Shown piece after piece: positions 53,257 through 62,080 of a DNA stretch of 64,000 bases. The notes beneath the pieces are model-generated. The model had not been told where the DNA came from and did no database searches. It saw nothing but the letters and a program-made list of their open reading frames with translations. Location: the NCBI RefSeq assembly GCF_000576555.1, contig NZ_CP007145.1:310001-374000 (forward strand), given 5' to 3'. How positions within the stretch are numbered: position 1 is the stretch's first letter; each line of letters starts with the position of its first letter. The translations under genes were made by a program, and so were the position numbers. The DNA comes from Hymenobacter swuensis DY53. GTDB lineage: Bacteria; Bacteroidota; Bacteroidia; Cytophagales; Hymenobacteraceae.

Positions 53257-55758
53257 ATGCTCCAGTTCTCCGACCTGCCCGCGCTTACCGGCGGCACCCT
53301 GCTCCAACTTCCCGCCACCCCGGCAGCCATTCAGCGGCTGCTGCTGGATAGCCGCCGCGTGCAAACCCCCGCCGACAGCCTGTTCCTGGCCCTGCGCGGC
53401 CCCCAGCACGACGGCCACCGCTACCTGCCCGAGTTGTACCGGGCCGGCGTGCGCCAGTTTTTGGTGCAGGACGACGTGCCGCTGGCCGACTTTCCTGAGG
53501 CCGGTTTCTTACGGGTGCCCGATACCCTGGCAGCCCTGCAGGCGCTGGCGGCCCACCACCGCCGCCGCTTCCCCATCCCGGTGTTCGGCATTACCGGCTC
53601 CAACGGCAAAACCATCGTGAAGGAGTGGCTGGCCCAACTGCTGAGCCCCGACGAGCTGATCTGTAAGAGTCCGCGCTCCTACAACTCCCAGGTGGGCGTG
53701 CCCCTGAGCGTGTGGGAGCTTACCGCCAGCCACACGCTGGGCATCTTCGAGGCCGGCATTTCCGAGCCCGGCGAGATGGCGCGGCTGGTTCGCATCATCC
53801 AGCCCACGCTGGGCATCTTCACCAATCTGGGTACGGCCCACGATGCCGGTTTCGCCTCCCCCGCCGAAAAGGTGACGGAGAAGATGCGCCTGTTTGAGCA
53901 GGTGGATACCCTGTTCTATTGCGCCGACCACGAGCTGATTCACGCCGCCGCCCGCCGCCAGCTCAGCCCCGCCCGCACCACCCGCGTGGCCTGGACGCGC
54001 CAGCGCGCCCGCTTCGACGCCCAGGAAGCCGACCTGCTCATCACTATGCAGGAAGCCGCTGCCGACCGGGCCGTGGTGCGGGTGGAGCGCGCCCGGCCCC
54101 GCCCCCAGGAGCACACCTTCACGCTGCCTTTCGCCGATGAGCCCTCCGTAGAAAACGCCCTCCACGGCCTGGCGGTGCTGCTGTGGCGGCAGGTGCCCCC
54201 CACCGAAATCCAGCAGCGCCTCGACCGGCTCCAGCCCGTGGCCATGCGTCTGGAGATGAAGCAGGCTTTGCACGACTGCTACGTCCTCGACGATACCTAC
54301 AACAACGACTTGGCCGGCCTGCGCCTCGCCCTCGATGCCCTGGCCCGGCAAGCCCGCCGGGGCCGCCGCACCCTCATTCTCTCCGATGTGCTCGAATCGG
54401 GCTTAGCCGGGGCCGAACTGTACGCGCGGGTGGCGGCTTTGCTGCCGGCCCACGGCGTGGAGCGCCTCATCGGCATCGGCCCCGATATCAGTCGGCACCA
54501 CGCGGCGTTTGCGGGCCTGCAGGCTGAATTCTACCCCGACACGGCCGCGTTTCTGGCCGCTTTCCAACCCGAGCAGTTCCGCCAGGAGTTGATTCTGGTG
54601 AAAGGGGCCCGCCGCTACGGCTTCGAGCGGATTGTTGCCGCCTTCCAGCAGAAAATCCACGGCACAGTGCTGGAAGTAAACCTCGACGCGCTGGTGCACA
54701 ACCTTAACTTCTACCGTCGCCGCCTGCAGCCCGGCGTGAAGCTGATGGTGATGGTGAAGGCCTTTGCCTACGGCAGCGGCTCGGCCGAAGTCGCCAACCT
54801 GCTTCAGTTCCACCGCGCAGACTACCTGGCCGTGGCCTACGCCGACGAGGGCGTGGACCTGCGCCAGAGCGGCATCAGCCTGCCGCTGATGGTGATGAAC
54901 CCGGCTCCCGACGCCTTCCAGAAGCTGCGCCAGTACCACCTGGAACCCGAAATCTACTCCTTCGAGCGCCTGCACGACTACCTGGCCGCCGCCCGCGAGG
55001 CCGCCATGCCCGCCATCCACCTCAAGCTCGATACCGGCATGCGCCGCCTGGGCTTCGCCGAGGAAGACCTGCCCGAGCTGTGTCGGCTGCTGCACGAAAA
55101 CGCCGCCCACCTGCGCGTAGCCAGCGCCCTCACCCACTTGGCCGGAGCCGACGAGGAGCAGCACAACAGCTTCTCGCGGGAGCAGCTGGCCGCCTTCGCC
55201 CGCATGACGCCCCAGCTGGAGGCGGCCCTGGGCTACCCCATTCTCCAGCACGCCCTCAACTCGGCCGGCATTGTGCGGTTTCCGGAGGACCAGCACAGTC
55301 TGGTACGCCTTGGCATCGGCCTCTATGGGGTGGAAGCCAGTGGCCAGGAGCCCGACGCGCTGCGGTCTGTGAGCACCCTGCGTACCACCATTTCCCAGAT
55401 CAAAACCCTGCCGGCGGGCCAGACGGTGGGCTACGGCCGCCGCGGCCAAGCCACCGACCACGAGCGGCGCATTGCCACCCTGGCCATCGGCTATGCCGAC
55501 GGCTACGACCGGCGCTTCGGCAACGGGGCGGGCGAGGTGCTTATCCGTGGGCAACGGGCGCCCATCGTAGGCAACGTGTGCATGGACATGTGCATGGCCG
55601 ACGTGACTCACATTGCCGACGCTCAAGCCGGCGACGCGGCCGTGGTATTCGGCGAAAACCTGCCCCTCACGGAGCTGGCCGCGCGCATCGGCACCATTCC
55701 GTATGAGTTGCTGACCAACGTAAGCGAGCGGGTGAAGCGAGTGTTCGTAGCAGAATAG
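53257..55758 (+). CDS. MurF-alanine racemase fusion
   Basis: 833 residues. The N-terminal MurF part (about 1-455) ligates D-Ala-D-Ala to UDP-MurNAc-tripeptide; its ATP site is GSNGKT with K118, followed by the family ILSDVLESG region. The C-terminal alanine racemase (about 467-833) makes the D-alanine; PLP lysine K501 in MVKAFAYGSG, second-subunit Tyr in VGYGRRG and GNVCMDMCMADV. Joining both gives local D-Ala supply for cell-wall precursor synthesis. The fusion is common in Bacteroidota. A cytoplasmic enzyme; no ddl nearby. Confidence 0.96.
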   Translation: MLQFSDLPALTGGTLLQLPATPAAIQRLLLDSRRVQTPADSLFLALRGPQHDGHRYLPELYRAGVRQFLVQDDVPLADFPEAGFLRVPDTLAALQALAAHHRRRFPIPVFGITGSNGKTIVKEWLAQLLSPDELICKSPRSYNSQVGVPLSVWELTASHTLGIFEAGISEPGEMARLVRIIQPTLGIFTNLGTAHDAGFASPAEKVTEKMRLFEQVDTLFYCADHELIHAAARRQLSPARTTRVAWTRQRARFDAQEADLLITMQEAAADRAVVRVERARPRPQEHTFTLPFADEPSVENALHGLAVLLWRQVPPTEIQQRLDRLQPVAMRLEMKQALHDCYVLDDTYNNDLAGLRLALDALARQARRGRRTLILSDVLESGLAGAELYARVAALLPAHGVERLIGIGPDISRHHAAFAGLQAEFYPDTAAFLAAFQPEQFRQELILVKGARRYGFERIVAAFQQKIHGTVLEVNLDALVHNLNFYRRRLQPGVKLMVMVKAFAYGSGSAEVANLLQFHRADYLAVAYADEGVDLRQSGISLPLMVMNPAPDAFQKLRQYHLEPEIYSFERLHDYLAAAREAAMPAIHLKLDTGMRRLGFAEEDLPELCRLLHENAAHLRVASALTHLAGADEEQHNSFSREQLAAFARMTPQLEAALGYPILQHALNSAGIVRFPEDQHSLVRLGIGLYGVEASGQEPDALRSVSTLRTTISQIKTLPAGQTVGYGRRGQATDHERRIATLAIGYADGYDRRFGNGAGEVLIRGQRAPIVGNVCMDMCMADVTHIADAQAGDAAVVFGENLPLTELAARIGTIPYELLTNVSERVKRVFVAE

Positions 55759-55838
55759 AGCTGGCTGAATATTGCAGGATTGCAAACATCCCGTATCATT
55801 GCCCGTAAGCCAATGTTCACCCTATTCTCTCCCCCACA

Positions 55839-56489
55839 ATGAAAAAGATCTTCCTCTCCGCGCTGGCGGCTACCGTGTTGCTGGCCTCCTGCTCCGACCT
55901 CAAGAAGCCCGCCGAAAAAGACCAGCCCCAGGAAGCCACTGCGGATACGGCCGTAGTGTACCGCGACGGTGAAACCGCCGCCGGTGCTGCTGCCACTGCT
56001 ACCGATGCGGCCGGCAACGCTGTGGACAAGGCCACCAACGCCGTGGAAAGCACTTGGGACATGACCAAAGCCAAACTCGCTGACGTGAAGCTGGAGGAAA
56101 TCGATTTGCCCGAAATCACTGTGCGCGGCGACGATGTATACAACGTGTACGGTCTCGAAGAAAAAGTGCTGTTTGACACGGATAAGGCCGAAATCAAGCC
56201 AACCGCCACCCGTGCGTTATCGGAAATCAGTGCCTCCATTGCCCGCCGCCACCGGGGCAAGCAGGTCCGCGTGCTGGGTTTCGCCGACTCGCGCGGGGAC
56301 AAGAGCTATAACAAGGAGCTGAGCGCACAGCGCGCCGCCGCCGTGAAGGATTGGCTGGTGAAAAATGGCATGATGACCGCCACTCAGGTAACGCTGGAGC
56401 CCATGGGTGAAGCTGCTCCTGCCGCGTCCAACGCCACCGCTGCTGGCCGCCAGGAAAACCGCCGCGTAGAAATTGCCGTGCTCAAATAG
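55839..56489 (+). CDS. OmpA-family lipoprotein
   Basis: 216 residues. Lipobox LLASC with Cys18. A Glu/Ala/Asp-rich linker (20-95; ATDAAGNAVDKATNAVEST) leads to an OmpA C-terminal domain (about 100-216) with the peptidoglycan-binding residues in FADSRGDKSYNKELSAQRA and QENRRVEIAVLK. It should tether the outer membrane to the cell wall. It lies 80 bp after murF-alr, perhaps in the same transcript, a fitting cell-envelope pair. A 34-bp terminator stem follows. Confidence 0.93.
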   Translation: MKKIFLSALAATVLLASCSDLKKPAEKDQPQEATADTAVVYRDGETAAGAAATATDAAGNAVDKATNAVESTWDMTKAKLADVKLEEIDLPEITVRGDDVYNVYGLEEKVLFDTDKAEIKPTATRALSEISASIARRHRGKQVRVLGFADSRGDKSYNKELSAQRAAAVKDWLVKNGMMTATQVTLEPMGEAAPAASNATAAGRQENRRVEIAVLK

Positions 56490-56502
56490 ACTCACGGATT
56501 TC

Positions 56503-56695
56503 TGCGGATTAAACTGGATTGACGCATATTTTGTAGTCGTGTTCTTCTGATCAGCCAGAAATACGCAAGGGCACAAACAAAAGGGACTCGCCAGCCGGCG
56601 AGTCCCTTTTGTTTGTGCCCTTGCGTATTTGAGTTATGCTACTGGCCGATTCTGGAATCGTCCACGAAATCCGTGTCAATCAGACTTAATCCGCA
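56503..56695. repeat. Nested inverted repeat around the ompA-like terminator
   Basis: Outer arms TGCGGATTAA...GATTGAC (56503-56523) and its complement (56675-56695) share 17 of 21 bases and flank the perfect 34-bp stem at 56559-56630. The outer sequence resembles CACGGATT-type repeats seen in other genomes. Confidence 0.6.
56559..56630. terminator. Long perfect bidirectional terminator stem (34 bp)
   Basis: 56559-56592 and 56597-56630 are perfect 34-bp complements around a 4-nt AGCC loop. AT-rich base and GC-rich top. It lies between the convergent OmpA-like gene (ends 56489) and the gene ending at 56704. Confidence 0.9.
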
Positions 56696-56703
56696 AGCCT
56701 AGC

Positions 56704-57603
56704 CTAGTCCTTGATCTGGTCTACCTCGGCCCGGATCATGGCGTTGTAGCGCATGCCGTTGTTGGCGAGGGTAATCAGGCTCCAGCCGCGGCCCATAGTG
56801 TAGTTCCAGGTACGGGCCTCCTTGAATTCGAAGGTGGGACGCAGGATCTGGCCGTAGGGCGTGTAGTTGTCCATGAAGTTGGTGGTGTAAAAGCCGTCGC
56901 CGCTTACAATCCACTCCATAGCTACAAAAAAGCCTTCTACCGGGGCCTCAATGTTGTACTGCGTCAGGTCGACGGTGTACCACTCGCCGCCTTTCGGAGC
57001 CGAAACCACGATGTTCTCGTTCAGCAAATCGGAGTTAGGGGAGTTATAGTTGCCATCGGCCTTGTAAAGGCGTACGCGGAATGGCTCCCGGGGAAAGCCG
57101 TTTTCCCCGATGTAAAACGATACTGAGCGTACGTTGCCGAGCTTTTTGCCCTTCTCGTTCTTCACGAAGAATGCGTACTGACTACCGGGCATGCCCTGAA
57201 TCATGCCTTCACCGGGCGTATTCGAGTTTGAGCCAAGGGCCAGGTTTTTCACTTTACCGCCCTTTACGGTTACGTTGCCCAACTCGATAGCCCGCTTCGG
57301 AACCTCAATAATCATGTCCTGCACTTTGATGCCAGGCTTGATAAGCACCGCTTTGCGGAAGTAACCCAGCGCCATAATCACTAACGAATCCTGTGGATTC
57401 TTTTGGGGCATGGCCATCTGAAAAAAGCCGTATTCATTGGTCAGAGCACCGGTTTGCTCTTCTTTCAGCCCGATAGAGGCGAATGGAATAGGCTCTTTCG
57501 TCTTTTCATCAACGATACGACCGGTCATTTTGGCGTCTTGAGCGAAACTCAGAACCGGGAGCAGCAAAGCCAGTGCAAAAAGAGAAAGTACGCGTTGAAG
57601 CAT
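56704..57603 (-). CDS. Secreted carboxypeptidase-regulatory-like protein
   Basis: 299 residues from the ATG at 57603, with signal peptide (cleavage after LSFAQ). N-terminal carboxypeptidase D regulatory-like beta-sandwich (about 23-105: MTGRIVDEKTKEPIPFASIGL). The remaining 190 residues are beta-rich with aromatic motifs (FRVRLYKADGN, GEWYTVDLTQYNIE, GFFVAMEWIVSGDGFY) and no catalytic motif. It probably is periplasmic or surface exposed, as are many CPD-like proteins of Bacteroidota. It is divergent from feoAB; a role in iron uptake is a guess from position only. Confidence 0.75.
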   Translation of the reverse strand: MLQRVLSLFALALLLPVLSFAQDAKMTGRIVDEKTKEPIPFASIGLKEEQTGALTNEYGFFQMAMPQKNPQDSLVIMALGYFRKAVLIKPGIKVQDMIIEVPKRAIELGNVTVKGGKVKNLALGSNSNTPGEGMIQGMPGSQYAFFVKNEKGKKLGNVRSVSFYIGENGFPREPFRVRLYKADGNYNSPNSDLLNENIVVSAPKGGEWYTVDLTQYNIEAPVEGFFVAMEWIVSGDGFYTTNFMDNYTPYGQILRPTFEFKEARTWNYTMGRGWSLITLANNGMRYNAMIRAEVDQIKD

Positions 57604-57627
57604 ATGAAGGCAGACTAGTGTATATGC

Positions 57628-57661
57628 CAAAATTACAATGAAATGCGGCATAAAAAGCAAG
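57628..57661 (-). promoter_or_regulatory. Promoter of the carboxypeptidase-regulatory-like gene
   Basis: Minus strand: CTTG (57661-57658), 22 bp spacer, TAATTTTG (57635-57628), 24 bp before the ATG at 57603. The -7 fits TAnnTTTG exactly. Confidence 0.6.
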
Positions 57662-57762
57662 TCCTCCCCGAATATTTATACCAATACAATTTGATTTCGG
57701 AATAATTACAAATCAGTCACTTAGCTATGCCCCAATAGCTTGTCTTCTCTTCGCAGCGAATG

Positions 57763-57793
57763 TTGGCTGAAACATAATTGGGTGGTACCTTTG
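57763..57793 (+). promoter_or_regulatory. Promoter of feoAB
   Basis: TTG (57763-57765), 20 bp spacer, TACCTTTG (57786-57793), 28 bp before the feoA GTG. A good match to the Bacteroidota consensus. A TGATTT/AAATCA dyad lies about 50 bp further upstream (57692-57715). Confidence 0.7.
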
Positions 57794-57821
57794 TTTGAAG
57801 TAAATCTAAATAGTTCCGCCC

Positions 57822-58088
57822 GTGTCTAACCGCCCACCTCTTGCCCCACCGCCGTCCGCTCCGCGTAGCGTGACCGACCTCCAGTTAGGGGAGAGCGGCA
57901 CCATTTGTTGCCTCCAGGACCCCGAAATGGCCCTGAAGCTGCTGGAAATGGGGTGCATTCCGGGCACTACGGTGCGCCTCAACAGCCGGGCCCCGCTGGG
58001 CTGTCCTATTACGTTGGTGGTGGGCGACATGGCCGACTACACCTTGTCGTTGCGGGTGAGCGAGGCGGCGACTATTCTTCTGAAATAA
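57822..58088 (+). CDS. feoA: Ferrous iron transport protein A
   Basis: 88 residues, SH3-like FeoA domain that works with FeoB in Fe(II) uptake. The start is GTG at 57822, since the only ATG falls inside the domain. Family features: SVTDLQLGESGTI, LLEMGCIPGTTVRL and the C-terminal LRVSEAATILL. Ten bp separate it from feoB, so they form an operon. No feoC follows. Confidence 0.92.
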   Translation: MSNRPPLAPPPSAPRSVTDLQLGESGTICCLQDPEMALKLLEMGCIPGTTVRLNSRAPLGCPITLVVGDMADYTLSLRVSEAATILLK

Positions 58089-58098
58089 CTACGGGTAC

Positions 58099-60282
58099 AT
58101 GGCAGGCGGACAACTACTATCCGGCCGGGCCGGCGCGGGGGTGTCGGCAGTGCAACTGGAAACGGCCGCACTGCGGCAGCCGGGCCCGCTCACGCGCATT
58201 GCGCTGGTAGGCAACCCCAACTCGGGCAAATCTTCGCTGTTTAATCAGCTTACCGGCCTCAACCAGAAAGTAGGCAACTTCCCGGGCGTGACAGTGGACC
58301 GCAAAACGGGCATCAGTCAGCTCACGGCCCAGCACCGGGCCGAAATTGTGGACCTGCCAGGCACTTACTCGCTCTATCCCAAAAGCCTCGACGAGAAGGT
58401 CATTACTGACCTGTTCTACGACAAAGCCAGCCCCCAGTACCCCGACTTCGTAGTGGTGACGGTGGACGCTAGTAACCTGCGACGCAACTTGTTACTGTTC
58501 ACTCAGTTGGCTGACATGGGCCTGCCCACCGTGCTGGCCCTGAACATGATGGACGTGGCCGAGCAGCACGGTGTTCAGATTGACATTCCGGCGTTGCAGC
58601 AGGAGTTGGGCGTGCCCATCATCCCGATGAACGCCCGTAAAGGCGTGGGCATTACGGCGCTCAAAATCGTTATGGCGCAAACGTTGAACGCGCCTACGGA
58701 GCGGTTCTACGAGCCAGAGGCGGATTTGCACCCGATGCTCCAGCAGATCCGGGAGCATTTCCAGCTGCACAACGACTATCTGGCACTGCACTACGCTCAC
58801 CAGTACCGCCACATCAGTCTGCTTACGCCCGAGGACCGGGCGTACATGCAGGCCCTGACGGCGCAGTACGGGTTCGAGCCCATGGCCCGGCAGGCCCAGG
58901 AAACTATTGCCCGCTACGGCCGCATCAACGAGATTCTACTTAACTGCGTGTCCGTAACGCGCACCGAGCAGAACGAGCCGTACAGCAACAAGCTTGATAA
59001 GGTGCTCACGCATAAGGTGTGGGGTTACCTGATTTTCTTCGGGGTGCTATTTCTGATGTTTCAGGCGGTGTTTGCCTGGGCCAGCTACCCCATGGAGCTG
59101 ATTGACCAGGGCGTGGCCTGGATAAACGGACTGATCCAAACCAATTTCGATGGGCCGCTGATTAATCTGCTGACCGAAGGCGTGCTGGCCGGTTTGGGCG
59201 GCGTGCTCATCTTCATTCCCCAGATTGCGCTGCTGTTTGCTTTCATTGCAGTACTGGAGGAAACCGGCTACATGGCCCGCGTGACGTTCATGATGGACCG
59301 CATCATGCGGCGGTTCGGGCTGAACGGCAAAAGCATCGTGCCCCTGATTTCGGGGGTGGCCTGCGCCGTGCCGGCCATCATGAGCGCGCGCACCATCGAA
59401 AACCGTAAGGACCGGATTATCACCATCTTCGTGACGCCGCTTATGTCGTGTTCGGCCCGGATTCCGGTGTACACCGTGCTGATTGGACTGGTGGTGCCCG
59501 ATGAGGCCGTGCTGGGCGTGTTCAACCTGCGCGGCTTTGCTTTGATGGGGCTGTACCTGCTGGGCTTTTTCGCGGCCATCCTCTCGGCCTGGGCTATGAA
59601 GCTGCTGCTCAAAACCACCGAGCGGAGCTACTTCATCATGGAATTTCCGGTGTACCGCTGGCCGCGCTGGAAAAACGTGGGCATCACCATCGTGGAGAAG
59701 GTGAAGGCCTTCGTATTTCAGGCCGGCAAGGTGATTCTGGCCATTTCCATTCTGCTCTGGGTACTGGCCTCCTACGGGCCGGGCTCAGCCATAGAACAGG
59801 CCGGCGAGCGGGCCACCACGGAAGCCCGCCGACAGGGCCTCACACTGGCTGAAATTGACTCCCGCGTGGCTTCCGAAAAGCTGGAAGCCTCCTACGCGGG
59901 TCACTTCGGGCACCTCATCGAGCCGGCCATCCGCCCGCTGGGCTTCGATTGGAAAATCGGCATTTCGCTGCTTACCTCATTTGCGGCACGAGAAGTGTTT
60001 GTAGGCACCATGAGTACTATTTACAGCGTGGGTCAGGATGCGGATCAGCTCACCGTGCAGCAGAAGCTGGCTGCTGAGAAAGACAGTAACGGCCAGCCGT
60101 TCTTCACCCCGGCTCGCTCATTTTCTCTGCTGGTATTCTACGTGTTTGCTATGCAGTGCATGAGCACGCTGGCCGCTACGTACCGCGAAACCAAAGGCTG
60201 GAAATGGCCCATGCTGCAGCTGTTTTACATGACAGGGCTGGCGTATTTCTCCTCCTTGCTGGTATACCAATTAATGAAGTAG
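58099..60282 (+). CDS. feoB: Ferrous iron transporter FeoB
   Basis: 727 residues. The N-terminal G-domain has G1 GNPNSGKSS (38-46), G3 DLPGTYSL and G4-like LNMMDVAE. The C-terminal part has about ten or more membrane helices, with the two Gate segments (VPLISGVACAVPAIMSARTIENRKDR and SLLTSFAAREVFVGTM) containing the conserved Cys and Arg/Glu residues. It imports Fe(II) across the inner membrane. The length is on the short side of the 700-800 range. Operon with feoA; ends 19 bp from the convergent RsmI-like gene. Confidence 0.96.
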   Translation: MAGGQLLSGRAGAGVSAVQLETAALRQPGPLTRIALVGNPNSGKSSLFNQLTGLNQKVGNFPGVTVDRKTGISQLTAQHRAEIVDLPGTYSLYPKSLDEKVITDLFYDKASPQYPDFVVVTVDASNLRRNLLLFTQLADMGLPTVLALNMMDVAEQHGVQIDIPALQQELGVPIIPMNARKGVGITALKIVMAQTLNAPTERFYEPEADLHPMLQQIREHFQLHNDYLALHYAHQYRHISLLTPEDRAYMQALTAQYGFEPMARQAQETIARYGRINEILLNCVSVTRTEQNEPYSNKLDKVLTHKVWGYLIFFGVLFLMFQAVFAWASYPMELIDQGVAWINGLIQTNFDGPLINLLTEGVLAGLGGVLIFIPQIALLFAFIAVLEETGYMARVTFMMDRIMRRFGLNGKSIVPLISGVACAVPAIMSARTIENRKDRIITIFVTPLMSCSARIPVYTVLIGLVVPDEAVLGVFNLRGFALMGLYLLGFFAAILSAWAMKLLLKTTERSYFIMEFPVYRWPRWKNVGITIVEKVKAFVFQAGKVILAISILLWVLASYGPGSAIEQAGERATTEARRQGLTLAEIDSRVASEKLEASYAGHFGHLIEPAIRPLGFDWKIGISLLTSFAAREVFVGTMSTIYSVGQDADQLTVQQKLAAEKDSNGQPFFTPARSFSLLVFYVFAMQCMSTLAATYRETKGWKWPMLQLFYMTGLAYFSSLLVYQLMK

Positions 60283-60301
60283 CAAGACGCTTCGCTGCAC
60301 G

Positions 60302-61012
60302 CTACTGACCAATCAGGAAGACTGCGGGCTGCTTGTGAATTTCCGGCAGGGGCTTTTTCTTCCAACCGGCTATGGTATCGGTGCGGATGTACTCGTTTTC
60401 GGCGGTGAGGCTGGCGGCTACGCAGAGGCGGGTGCCCGGATGCAACGTGTTGAGCAGGTCCTCCAACAGAGGCAGGTTGCGGTAGGGAGTTTCGATGAAC
60501 AACTGGGTTTGATGCTGTTGTAAGGCCTGCTGTTCCAGCTTCTTCAAAGCAGCCACGCGCTTGCCTCGCTCGATGGGCAGATAGCCGTGAAAGGCAAAGC
60601 TCTGCCCGTTCATGCCCGAGGCCATCAGAGCCAGCAGCAGCGACGATGGGCCTACCAGCGGCACCACCCGCACGCCCAGCTGGTGAGCCCGGCGGGCCAG
60701 CTCAGCCCCGGGGTCGGCAATGCCGGGGCAGCCGGCTTCGGAAATCACGCCCGCATCCTGGCCCGTTACCAGCGGCTGCAGGGCCGCCTGAATCTGGGCC
60801 TCGGTACTGTCTTTGTCGATTACACTGATGCGCAGCTCCTCAATTACCTGCTGCGGGACAACACTCTTGATAAAACGACGCGCTGTGCGGGCGTTTTCCA
60901 CCAGAAAATACTGCAGCGCGGCCACTCGTTGTGCCACCTGCGGCGGCAGCACCTGGGCAGCCGTATCGTCGGCCAGAATAGTGGGAATCAGGTAAAGCGT
61001 GCCGGTTTTCAA
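60302..61012 (-). CDS. RsmI-like SAM-dependent methyltransferase
   Basis: 236 residues of the tetrapyrrole-methylase fold. Motifs: TLYLIPTILAD at the N-terminus, VISEAGCPGIADPG (89-102, in place of the GDAGTPLISDPG of RsmI), GPSSLLLAL (121-129) and the KPLPEIHKQPAVFLI end. RsmI 2'-O-methylates 16S rRNA C1402; this copy is shorter than classical RsmI (about 280) and has a changed motif, as in Bacteroidota paralogues, so the substrate is uncertain. The start is TTG at 61012, since no ATG is available in frame nearby. Upstream, a word-type inverted repeat separates it from the hydrolase gene. Confidence 0.8.
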   Translation of the reverse strand: MKTGTLYLIPTILADDTAAQVLPPQVAQRVAALQYFLVENARTARRFIKSVVPQQVIEELRISVIDKDSTEAQIQAALQPLVTGQDAGVISEAGCPGIADPGAELARRAHQLGVRVVPLVGPSSLLLALMASGMNGQSFAFHGYLPIERGKRVAALKKLEQQALQQHQTQLFIETPYRNLPLLEDLLNTLHPGTRLCVAASLTAENEYIRTDTIAGWKKKPLPEIHKQPAVFLIGQ

Positions 61013-61016
61013 CGGG

Positions 61017-61141
61017 GAATGGGTAAAAGGGTGAATGGGTAAAATAGTTGCAATGTTGGATGGGTAAATGGGGCTATTGGCTGCTTATCGGTTCTCGACT
61101 CAGCCTTATATCCTTTCAGCCATTCAACAGTTCAGCCATTC
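61017..61141. repeat. Tandem-word inverted repeat, RsmI-hydrolase junction
   Basis: The left arm 61017-61044 has two GAATGGGTAAAA copies; the right arm 61114-61141 has two TTCAGCCATTC copies and is its reverse complement at 20 of 28 positions. Loop 69 nt. The right arm overlaps the stop codon of the hydrolase gene. Confidence 0.6.
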
Positions 61142-61919
61142 AATTCCCGATAAACGCTTTGACTAGCCCGAAGACTTCCTCAGGCTTTTCAGCATGGACC
61201 CAGTGGCCGGCATCTACCACGGTTTCTACCTGCGAGTTGGGGAACAGGGCCGGGATGCCGTGCAGCTTATCGTCGGCATTGATGTAGTCGGAGAGGCCAC
61301 CGCGGATGAACAGGGTTGGCTTGAGAAAGGGCTGGGCGGCGGTGATTTCCTCGCCAACGTGGGCCATGCCGGCCGTGAGAACGGCCAGGTTGGGCCGCCA
61401 GGCGAAGCTATTATCGTCGCGGCGGTACAGGTTTTTGAGCAGAAACTGCCGGGTATCCATCTGCCGGATGTGCTGGGCCAGGGCGTCATCGGCCTGCTGG
61501 CGGTTCTCCAGCGCGGCTAACGGCACGGCATTGAGGCCGGTAATTACGCTGTCCTGGTGCTCCATATCGGAGAAGCGCGGGGCAATGTCCACCACAATCA
61601 GCTTACCCAGGCGTTGCGGATGGTCGAGGGCGAAGCGCATGGCCACTTTACCACCCATACTGTGGCCCATGAGCGTGGTGTCGGGGCCGAGCTGGAGTTG
61701 GTCGAACAAGCCCAGCAAGTCCTCGCTCATCAGGGTGTAGGTGTGCTCGGGGGCGTGGGGGGAGCGGCCGTGGTTGCGTAGGTCCACCACAATGACCCGG
61801 TGGCCGGCCTCGGCCCAGCGGCGGGCTAGTGTCTGCCAGTTGTCGAGGGTGCCAAACAGGCCGTGCAGAATCACGAGCGGGGCTCCCTGCCCCATTTCGC
61901 GGAAGTGTAGTTGCAGCAT
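61140..61919 (-). CDS. Alpha/beta hydrolase (YbfF-like esterase)
   Basis: 259 residues from the ATG at 61919. Nucleophile S87 in GHSMGG, acid D211 (RGGLSDYIN) and H239 (DAGHWVHAEKPEE). Oxyanion motif LHGLFGTLDNW (18-28). It resembles YbfF-type acyl-CoA or ester hydrolases and cytoplasmic proline-iminopeptidase-like enzymes; substrate unknown. A CATCTTTG -7-like element lies 8 bp before the ATG. Confidence 0.85.
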   Translation of the reverse strand: MLQLHFREMGQGAPLVILHGLFGTLDNWQTLARRWAEAGHRVIVVDLRNHGRSPHAPEHTYTLMSEDLLGLFDQLQLGPDTTLMGHSMGGKVAMRFALDHPQRLGKLIVVDIAPRFSDMEHQDSVITGLNAVPLAALENRQQADDALAQHIRQMDTRQFLLKNLYRRDDNSFAWRPNLAVLTAGMAHVGEEITAAQPFLKPTLFIRGGLSDYINADDKLHGIPALFPNSQVETVVDAGHWVHAEKPEEVFGLVKAFIGN

Positions 61920-61926
61920 AAGAATG

Positions 61927-61934
61927 CAAAGATG
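61927..61934 (-). promoter_or_regulatory. -7-like element (CATCTTTG) of the hydrolase
   Basis: Minus-strand CATCTTTG, seven of eight bases of TAnnTTTG, 7 bp before the ATG at 61919. The 161-bp gap to the kinase gene shows no other gene. Confidence 0.4.
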
Positions 61935-62080
61935 GGGCTTCGTGAATGGAGTTGCCCGTTGGGAGTTGTCCGTTACCGGGGCACGCCAGGTTATAGGTGC
62001 CAAAAATGGGCTCACAGTATCTTCGTGCCAGGGCTGTTCAGCAGGGTTACTCCCGTGTCAGTTATCTGGCAAGCGGCAAC

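Noticed and set aside
54403..55785. Long open frame (460 codons) on the minus strand
   Set aside because: Antisense shadow of the murF-alr fusion.
57660..57821. Classical Fur box before feoAB
   Set aside because: No 19-bp GATAATGATAATCATTATC-like sequence; only a short unrelated dyad.
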